Shown here in pieces: positions 55,501 to 64,000 of a DNA stretch of 64,000 bases. Position 1 is the stretch's first letter; every line of letters starts with the position of its first letter. The notes under the pieces are model-generated. The model had not been told where the DNA came from, did not search any database, and saw only the letters and a program-made list of their open reading frames with translations. Origin of the DNA: Rotaria socialis (taxonomy: Eukaryota > Rotifera > Eurotatoria > Philodinida > Philodinidae); NCBI GenBank assembly GCA_905331475.1, contig CAJNYU010000997.1, positions 62,001-126,000 on the forward strand. The letters are read 5' to 3'. The position numbers were made by a program, and so were the translations under genes.

Positions 55501-57427
55501 CCATTCAATCAAGTAGCATGTGTGAGAACGTCGAATTTGCGAGAACCGGAACCGTAAACATTTATGTTGCATGCTAATTCAAGTTTTGTTGAATCCGATT
55601 AGCGATACAATATAAGTAATTAATTATCAGTCATCGGTTTTGAACGATGCGAATTTCATTTATCGTGTCATCAGATAAAAAAATACTTTTATTAGAACTG
55701 AATATAACTAACTATTTAAGACATATATTTATTCGAAAGATATTTTCAATCTTTTCTTACAAATAAATATCCAGCAACTGTTTCGAACTAATTATTCAAT
55801 AGATCAGTCAATCTAATTTTTCGTGAGTTACAGCTACATAAACAACGATTGTTTTACCGCATATTTATATGTTCAATCATCAAATGTTTGATCTAGATAT
55901 CTCAAGGTAATAAATGTGAAATCGAACACAATTACACAATAAGCAACTTTTCTTTTTATTCTAACATATGACACAGATGACAACTGTGGTTATACCGAGA
56001 GAAAAAATGGAATGACACTTAGAATTCACATTATCGAAATGAGCCGTACATTCTTTCTTCTCTTTTTTTTTTGTTGTAAATGTGAAAGACGACGACGATG
56101 ATGATGATGATGATGGCATATGAAGGAAAGAAAAGTTGTTCTCAAGAATAAGAGTCAATCGAATAGTGTTCAATAGGTTAAACAATAGAGCAAGGTTTCA
56201 GTTTTAGAGAAATGAAATAGTCTTCTACCTGTCAATTTATATGTCATTCGTCGATATGTTAACAGATTTTCCAGAGATCTTGTTAAAGAAAATCGATCAG
56301 CCAATGTTGAAAGCATAGTTGAGATTCAACAAAGAAACGCATACAATACTTTATGACTGCACTAGACGTTGGTTCTTATCTATTCTTTTTCGATCTCAAT
56401 TTGCTCTTATATACATACGCATATACGTCCTAACTTCTCAACTCTTTCTCTCTCTCTCTCTTTTCTTTTACTTGCTCATTACCTTTTGTCACACCTGGCT
56501 TTTTTCTCTCTGTCGTTTTTTTCCCTTTGATTATAATCAATTAAAATGGTCGATGTCATAATCACTATAAAGCAAACTAGTAGTGATACAATTCGTTCTG
56601 CTTTTTTTGACTTAATTGAAAAATTTTAAGTATGTTGAAACATTCTTTTATTCATTATACGTTGACAACATATAATTGAATCTTATCCTGATATACACAT
56701 TATCTGAATAAAAGTAAAGAACAACCTTACAACAAAAAAAGCATTCTTGTGGTTTTCTTTTCTTTGTGTTTGCTTAAATAAATTTTCATATACCAATGAA
56801 GAGTATGTTCAAGTAGAGTAAACCAACAAAAGCATCGATGATCATACTCATTTGTAATAAAACAGCAGCGGACGGTGTACATCTGCTTAAGAAATGACAC
56901 TTACTCATTAGATTTTAATGGACTCAAAGTATTTGGTATCATGTGAGATTCTTCATTTTCTTAATAAATATTTGAATAAAGAAGAAGAAGAAGAATACGA
57001 AAGACAGACGGATGTAGAAATCTCATTAAATCTATAAAAAAAAATAGTTTTCTGTTATGCGAATGCATCTCACTGAACTTCCGCCTGCCAATAAATCAAT
57101 CAAGCACATGATATAAAAGTAATTGATGTCATAAGTAATTCAAAAACATAAAGCTTTATTTTTGCTTCGTCTTCTTACTAATAAGAAACCATCAAAACAA
57201 AAAAGAAGCAACGTCAATTCATCTAATCATAAGGAAATCTATACAAATTTTCTATTGTATTAATTAATATTTAGTATTGTATGTTTAAAAACAAAGAATC
57301 TTAATTTCTGCTTTTTTTCTGGTATTCTTTTACCTTGTTTCATCGAATCACGATAATGAGATGAATTTCTTAATATCCAAATATTATCGTCACTTGACAT
57401 AGTCATGATCATACGATCAGTTTTCAT
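47516..57427 (-). CDS. SRCIN1: SKT/p140Cap (KIAA1217/SRCIN1) family cytoskeletal adaptor
   Basis: Exons: 57334-57427, 53827-54443, probable cassette 52899-53009, 52387-52467, 52250-52328, 52120-52203, 51958-52051, 51801-51905, 51446-51744, 51324-51393, 50409-50652, 50244-50344, 50042-50172, 49922-49979, 48447-48530, 48254-48392, 48103-48186, 47516-48043; about 963 residues without the cassette, 1000 with it. Family landmarks appear in the vertebrate order: an N-terminal domain (TLKALFVRAFPQHLTMKQMD, IYIRESEKDIFYQLEDM, DVKDRSVLKI), MEKQLESLTDLVKEL, a coiled coil, TINDVESFALVL, FLNEEPERLDFTIKKCKRL, LLEEIQSVTLN, then KAEKLRERRLHYDYQLEILK. Vertebrate SRCIN1 restrains Src and links to cortactin and microtubule ends at synapses and junctions; SKT is its sister. 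The start is the outermost of four in-frame ATGs. The C-terminus ASVTDL fits a class I PDZ ligand. Asn runs lie after KIVQL and GN. Confidence 0.83.
48531..49921 (-). other. Long SKT intron with a 12-bp inverted repeat
   Basis: A 1.4-kb intron. ACGAAGGACATC (49277-49288) and GATGTCCTTCGT (49310-49321) are exact inverted copies around 21 bases. No exon is seen. Confidence 0.6.
54444..57333 (-). other. First intron of the SKT-like gene
   Basis: A 2.9-kb intron separates the short first coding exon from the Ser/Thr-rich second one. It holds simple repeats (GAT repeats at 56093-56115 and CT runs near 56450) but no exon that I can support. A large first intron in an otherwise compact gene is a plausible place for regulatory elements. 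Confidence 0.6.
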
Positions 57428-60400
57428 TGTTTAGTATATCATCGATGTATCTAATAAATATATTTGGCAACTGAAGATCTAGATTTGAAATGAGTTCTAT
57501 TCAGATAATCCACCAATAAGACAGAATAATGTGCACAATAATAGACGATAAATGCAATCGATATGTTCATAGAGATGATTCATGTTAAACAAATGCTCTG
57601 TCTGCTTGACTTGTCTAACATCTTAATAGCTTCTGTTTCTTTATCCGATGAGAAAAAAGAGAATGTGACTAGATGAATTACAGCGATCTGGTTCTGTTCT
57701 TTTTTTTTTTGTTGTTTTTTTTTTCCTATATGCATCTGTGCCGTTATACCGGTAGATAACTCATTTAATCAAGCATGCAGAAGAAAACATACACAAATTA
57801 TATTTTTTATGAAGGTCATTTACTATTGCAAAAAAAACAACAGTTGCAAGAAGGCGGAGAGTATAAATAAATTTCGTCGATATAAACACTGGCATCGTTT
57901 ATGAACATGTATCCGAACTAATTTGAATATACATCTATGATCAATTGAATGATCAACGAGCAAGTAATGATATACAACGAAGAGAATATAAACATCTGCT
58001 CAAGTCAATTATATCTAACTAAGACTTAGTTATATTCTTTTGGCTTCTCATACTATCATATCAAAATTATACATATATGTAAATGAAAGTTCTCCTTGAA
58101 GTAACAAACATTTCTTGTCAAGCTGATTTTTTTGCACCATTCGAAAAAGATCTAAAGCAGAGAATGGTTTGATTTCAATGAGAACTGTCATTAAAATAAG
58201 CGAAAAACTAAAAGTAATGAATGGAAAAAAAAGACAATTAAGCGAGTAAATATCTATGACCTAGTGTTGAAAAATTCCTTGACATATAAAACTAAATATG
58301 TGCGTTTGAAATAGCACGTACATAGAATACGATGACAAATACATATATATATTCAATCTTCAAATACGACTAAAGGATAGATTACACTAATGACATATAT
58401 TAGAGCAGAACTGTTCAAATAGAGAATTATATTTTAAGGTCAAATATTTATTACCGTGATACACAACAGTGTTTTTATCAAGAAAAAGAACTTAATCATA
58501 TGCGAGTATCATTTATTTAATTAATCTTTCTTATTTTCAAGTTATGATATTTTTGTCAGTACTTATATATCCAATGAGTTGATAATTATGCATAATAAAG
58601 TAGATATAAGAATCTAAGCATGCTCAACCTTTACGATATATTTTCTGCGTTCTTTCAAAATCTAATTAGCTTTATTTACTGACATTCTTTTGATTCGATG
58701 GATACAAAGAATGTATAGACATTAATATGCAATCGAATGTTTATCTTTTTTCTTGTATTTTATGAATTTTATTATATATAGCTAACAATTCCTTCGTCTA
58801 TTGTTTACCAATAGAGGTTAATATGTATTTAATAATAGTCATTTGAGATTCATACAAATGTTACATTTTCAGTGTATTAAGTGTTGCATTTACAAACTAT
58901 AGAGTACGATACACTCACCAATATATGATGTTTGAAGATATCGTTGTATTTTCGAGTCAGATACGCCCATCATTGAACAATATGTTGATCGATTTATGAA
59001 ATTCTATTAAACGAAGAATAATAACAGGCGCATCGATTGTCTTCTGATGATGCTGTATGAGTGTGTTTGCACTAATCTAAAATACAAAAGTGTGATTAGA
59101 TGGCCGCCAACTCTCTTTTTTTCATACAATAAATTGTAAACAAAAGCCACCATCAGTAATTAAGTGCGTGATCCTCCGATTACAAGAACAACATATGCAT
59201 ACACATATGTATGAACCAACTGTGTAATAATAAAGCAAGCTATCGTCGAGTAGTTCTTTCTATGATCGACACAAGATGAAAGCGAGATAATAGAAAAAAA
59301 AGAAAGCGACTAGTGACTATGTCATCTGAGAAATAAGCATAGAATTTGTTTTGTTTTTTCTATTCGTCTGTACTATATAGGTTCAAATGTAACTCCGCTT
59401 CGTAAGATAATGAAGGTTAGAAGCAATCGTGAATGAACAATATGTTAGTTTCTAGAAAAGAAAGCTATAAAATATGTGACAGATGTATATTATTGATCAT
59501 ATCGAGAAACATAAACGCATGAACAGAAGAAGATTCAACATTAACATTGTTATGTTAATGTTTCACTCATGATTTCTATATGAATAGAAAGAAAAGAGTA
59601 GATAATATATATATATAGCTACCTTTCTAAACATAGTTGATACTGCGGACTGCAATACCACTTTGAATAAAAAACATGATTCCATAAGAAAAATACTTGA
59701 GTAATAAAAAGTCTATGTAACAATGTTCATCATATTTTTATGTGAAAAGAAATTTTAGTGATTCTATATAAGAATCAATAGTATGTTTTTTAAGACTTCT
59801 AATAATATTTTCTTATGAAATTATACTTTTCATCTAAATCAATAACTCAATCATAGGATTGTATCAAAAGAGTTCATACTTACTTCATATTCTTCGATTG
59901 TGCATACAAACATGCAATCATTCACTGTAATATATCTTAACGTCTAGATTGTGTATTTACAGTTGACCCATAATTGAATTGGTTCTTTTCAGTTGTTTCA
60001 TCAGGTCTATACCTCATTTCTCTCTCTCTCTTTCTGTGTATATTCTATTCTGTTTATATCATAATGATTGTGCTTAGTAGAACTATTTGATTTTACTTCT
60101 TTTAGTAGTACCGCTACCTGTTCTTATTCTACTCTTAACTGTATAATAATATCATGATCATTTGTACAGTTATTGAATCGGGTACGTACTGTTTGATTAT
60201 ATATATATATATATGATTATGTACTCCTATATATATACATGTATATACATAGGAATGAAAGACGAAGACAAACATCATATTGTAATATGATTTTAAACGA
60301 GCGTTCACAATTTTGTAAATTTCTACTTTTGTTTTGCTGCACAGAGTTAGGTCCGACTGAACGCATTTGTCATTGCTTACAATTTATTATCTAATTTCAA

Positions 60401-62273
60401 CATATGTGACAATTATTTATTACTTCAGTAGAATCTAATTAAAGCAATCTGTAGACACTTACATTATTAATTTGATTGATATATTAAATAAAAGATAAAA
60501 ATAATTGTCATTACAATGAATAGAAATAAAAATGATTATAAAATACAAACCTAATCATATTTTCTCATTCACGTTCAATATGTTATCTATGCATTTATCT
60601 TGATCTCTGTTAATGCTACATGAATGCAAGTATATCTATGTGTGTGTGTGCATAAGATATTATTCGATTAAGCGTACGACAAGAAGAAAGAAATATCGAT
60701 CTCAACAGATAGATAGATAGGAAAAAAATTCAGGAAAATTTGGTCAGTAGATTATTGCATGTGCATTATGCATAGCTAATTTTAATAGAAAAGTTGCTGC
60801 TATTATTTTTTTGCCATCAAAATCTGTTATGAATTGAAGAGTTATGTAATCTAAATTGTGACTAATCATAATATCTTGGATAGCATCAATCTTTTCTTAT
60901 ACTCTATGTGATGTCAAATATTCCCTCATGGTTTAATATCGATCTTCATGTGTGTCAGCGCAAGTGATCCAGATATATTTATATAGTGCTACTCATTAGA
61001 GAGATTATTGCTTGTTTTCCGTTTAATCATTGGTACTGACTCTACAATTCATTTGGATTGTTTGTCGATAGTTTTGATATCCTCTTGTGAATGATCACAG
61101 AGTAAAACTAACAAAAATAATATAATCTTTCGTCTGTAACGGTTCCCATTTGAGCAAGTGAACCGGTAATAGTTTCTGTTCTTATTATAATTGTTAATTT
61201 ATATGCATAACAATGTCTCTAGATAGCTGATTACTACTGCATCAATAAGAATCACAATCTAGATAAATATTTGAAGTTAAATAACGTTTGTCTGTAGATA
61301 AAACCTAATTATCATGTTCTCTTTTTATTCAGTGAATAGTAAATACTATTGGGATGGTGTATAGAAAAATGTTGCAAATCATAATCATTCGAAAATGAGA
61401 TATAAAAATATGATAATATTTACTATATAAAATTTATTTTTAATTCACTTTTTGATAATTGACATATAACATTAGGATGATAACAACAGTCATGTATAGT
61501 GGGAGATTTTTTTTTTAATAGAATCTAGTCATCAAATAGAGTTTTTTTTAATAGCACACTGCAAGAAATGGCTTATAACTTTCTCATCGACGTATGATAT
61601 TCATGCAATCCAAGACACTTCAAATATAAATATTCTCTTTTATTAAATCTATAATTACCTATTTGGAAGTTATAAGCAAAAATAAAACGTATGGTAGTCA
61701 AATCCCCCCTCTCTCTCTCTAGATATATATATACGTATGCTGTAATTTTTGTTTTTATAAAAATGCATTTTCCTTTCCTTTTTTTTATCTTTTGTAATCA
61801 ATGCTTTGGAATACTAATAATTAGAAGACCGCGACGTTGTTGTTTGAACAAGACGTATCCTAGTGACATCTTTACACAGCACATGAATAACAATAAATTT
61901 GTTAGAAAATTGAATAATTTAGTCTTTTTGTAATTATTGAAAATCAAAAGCTAATCGCCCCTTATACTTGATATTACTATCTGATTATTTGATTAGTTTA
62001 GATTTTATCAACAAATCAAGCAAACTCTAGATCAATAAACTTACTTGCATATTATAATTGTAAGTTTTTGAACGAATGTGAATACGAATACAATTGTCTT
62101 TTTACATCGTGTGTTCAATTCAACTTTAGAAGACGAATATAGAATTCGTTTGATTTCATCATTGCACGAGATATTCTACTTGTCTTTTTTTGTACTTGAA
62201 TAAATTCTTGTCATTTCTATTTTAAGATTATTCATACTAATTGAAATAAAGATTTCCATTCCGTTCACGAAAG
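57428..62273. other. 4.8 kb gene-poor intergenic stretch
   Basis: It lies between two divergently transcribed genes (SKT-like, minus; NOP10, plus). I find no exon, RNA gene or transposon that I can support. It has several short TA/AT runs and a near-perfect palindrome TCCTATATATATACAT/GTATATACATAGGA at about 60225-60254. The open frame at 61691-61933 lacks any family signature. Confidence 0.5.
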
Positions 62274-62582
62274 ATGTTTCTCATGTACTACTTAAGCGAA
62301 AAAGGTGAACGAGTTTATACGTTCAAAGTTAGTATTATTGTAGTATGCTTAATTTCATCTAACATTGACATTTATATAGAAAGTCGATCCATCAGGTAAT
62401 CCTACACAATCGGCTCATCCAGGTAATCTTGCTTATTTTTTATTTGACAAACGATAGCAAAAAAATGATATTCTATTTTTTTAGCTAAATTCTCACCGGA
62501 TGATCAATATTCACGTCAACGACTCAAACTCAAAACACGTTATCGATTACTTTTAACACAAACACCACTTACGAAGTGTTAA
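62274..62582 (+). CDS. NOP10: H/ACA ribonucleoprotein subunit NOP10
   Basis: Three exons, 62274-62327, 62380-62422 and 62485-62582, encode exactly 64 residues, the usual length. MFLMYYLSEKGERVYTFK corresponds to human MFLQYYLNEQGDRVYTLK, followed by DPSGNPTQSAHPAKFSPDDQ and YSRQR. NOP10 is the small subunit of H/ACA snoRNPs, bridging dyskerin/Cbf5 to the guide RNA; these particles pseudouridylate rRNA and snRNA in the nucleolus and Cajal bodies. As in other eukaryotic NOP10 the archaeal zinc-binding cysteines are missing. WASHC4 follows 653 bp downstream on the same strand. Confidence 0.96.
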
Positions 62583-63235
62583 AATTGTTTTCTATTACTG
62601 TTTCTTTAACATTTTGATAAAAAATGTGTTACTGTTGTTGTTGTTGTTGTTTTCAAATAAATTGAACTCTGAAAACGTGATTATTATAACAATAAAAAAT
62701 AATACATTGTTACAAGAATCAACTTAAGAAAAAGTGAAAAATAAAACGAATATTTTTGATGATTGTGAATTGAATAAGAAAATTTGATTTATTATCATAA
62801 CTGATAACATATTAGCTATAACCTTAAAATAAATTTGAATTTGTAAATGTTAAAATTAGAATATATTGTATATTTAGTAATCACGTTGAACAAACAAGTC
62901 TATGTCAGTTTAGATGAGTTTTATTTAATAATTTATTATTATTAGGAGACAATGCCTTAAAGATTGATCTGAAAGGTAAAAGTTAGTCTTGAATGTTGAT
63001 TTCTTTCGTTACATATATATATATATATTGTTCAAAAGGTTTTTGCTATTGACTAAACGCGGCATCTCTTATTTATAAAATTATTTATCCATTATCATCC
63101 AATAAAAAATGTGAGGATGCAAAAAAAGAAAGAAAGGCGAGCAAGTACGAGCTCTTATGACGGCATATATTTTATCATTTTGATAAAGTTTTTTATCTCT
63201 TTTAACATAGTTATTATTGAGATTGCTTGTTAGAA
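62583..63235. other. Spacer between NOP10 and WASHC4
   Basis: This is the NOP10 3' UTR (GTTGTTGTTGTT run, AATAAA-type motif near 62657) and the WASHC4 upstream region. A good acceptor (CTCTTTTAACATAG, ending at 63210) lies 25 bases before the WASHC4 ATG, fitting a 5' UTR intron or a spliced-leader site. Confidence 0.5.
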
Positions 63236-64000
63236 ATGGTTCCACCTCCATCTGGCGATCAAGATTGGCAATTTGATAGATTTAGGGATGGAGGTTCCAA
63301 AGGTAGAATAGCATGAAATAGTACGACTCTGTAATTAAACAAACTTTTGTGCTCTTTCATCTATAGAATTAGTCCTTGATGCCCAATTAAAACGTTATCA
63401 ACGTTTCCTTAATACACATAAACAAGCCTTAAGACGTATTGAAGATGCACTCGGTTCAAATATTACACAAACATGGGAATTCGATTTAAATCCAGCAGAA
63501 CTTAAAGTATTAATTTTATTCTATTCTGGTTTTTTTAAATAAGTTAATCTTTATTTAGTATTTACCCTATGAGCAAGTTCAAGTTCTCGATTTAATTCGT
63601 ACTGAAAATAAAATTTGCAATAAAATTGTTACTGTATTTGCTGCACTATGTTGTGAATGTCAATTTCTAGTACATGAATGTGAACGCAAATATCTACCAG
63701 CAATATTATTTTTTGGTGAAGGAGGTAAAATTAATTAAGTTTTGATTTTTTGGAGTTTTGAAATCATTTAACGATTATTATAGAACAAGATGCTAAAGAA
63801 CAACAACAAACATATTTCGCACATTTTGTGTCTCTACTTCAGGTTTGAGTTTCTATTTTTCTTGAGGATTTCTGTTATGAATATTGTATTTTTTCTTCAT
63901 TAAGGATTTATCATGTTATGTAAATCGATGTAATGAAGTTGTGGTGAATATTCTTCAACAACTATCAGCACTTTACACTCAACCTGGTATTCAAAATGGA
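63236..64000 (+). CDS. WASHC4: WASH complex subunit 4 (SWIP), 5' part
   Basis: Five exons are visible: 63236-63302, 63367-63506, 63559-63724, 63784-63842 and 63905 to the window edge, encoding about 176 residues of a protein that is about 1170 residues in human. DWQFDRFRDGG corresponds to human DWEFDRVDDGS. QALRRIEDALGSNITQTWEF, LPYEQVQVLDLIRTENKICN, FAALCCE, LLFYGEG-like ILFFGEG and CYVNRCNEVVVNILQQLSAL all align in order with human WASHC4. The protein belongs to the WASH regulatory complex, which drives Arp2/3 actin assembly on endosomes for cargo sorting. The gene is cut by the right edge, with its last visible exon still open at 64000. Confidence 0.95.

Overview
The window looks like nuclear DNA of a small-genome invertebrate. 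It is very AT-rich (roughly 70%), has no prokaryotic-style operons, and its genes are split into many small exons by introns of mostly 50-70 bp with GTAAGT/GTAAAT donors and TAG/CAG acceptors. Asn runs coded by AAT repeats, simple repeats and a probable relic of an NHL-repeat protein are all present. A bdelloid rotifer (Adineta/Rotaria type) is my best guess. That is inference from style and protein divergence, not from a marker gene. I rebuilt exon-intron structures by hand from reading-frame phase and splice signals. In the main gene models every junction keeps the frame.

Left third (1-15.4 kb) is gene-dense. It holds an unidentified exon running off the left edge (322-447, minus), a BAG3-type co-chaperone (1645-3751, minus), the mitochondrial i-AAA protease YME1L1 (5470-9595, minus) and, only 203 bp upstream of it, the CCCH zinc-finger mRNA-export factor ZC3H11A (9799-12371, minus). 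Divergent from the last is a four-KH IGF2BP/IMP RNA-binding protein (12932-15398, plus).

The middle (15.4-34.3 kb) is sparse. It holds a G-protein gamma subunit gene with two alternative first coding exons feeding one CaaX-bearing last exon (21086-22444, minus; a 61-base assembly gap in G-runs lies between the two first exons), a single-exon PAR/NFIL3-like bZIP factor (28285-28803, plus), a polypurine tract, and long stretches where I recognise nothing beyond a possible NHL relic.

The right part (34.3-64 kb) has an 18-exon LGL polarity gene (34310-41531, minus), a proteasome beta-4 (PSMB4) pseudogene with two in-frame stops (43044-44126, minus), and an unrecognised Asn-rich exon block (45472-47188, minus). 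Upstream of that block is a long SKT/p140Cap (KIAA1217/SRCIN1) homologue (47516-57427, minus). After a 4.8 kb intergenic stretch come NOP10 (62274-62582, plus) and the 5' part of WASHC4/SWIP (63236 to the right edge, plus).

The genes are unrelated housekeeping, signalling and cytoskeleton genes, not a pathway cluster. I found no clear undescribed system. The most interesting items are the duplicated first exons of the G-gamma gene, the rotifer-like SKT/p140Cap gene with its possible C-terminal extension, the decayed PSMB4 copy, the unusual Walker A of YME1L1, and a 10-nt microexon in ZC3H11A.
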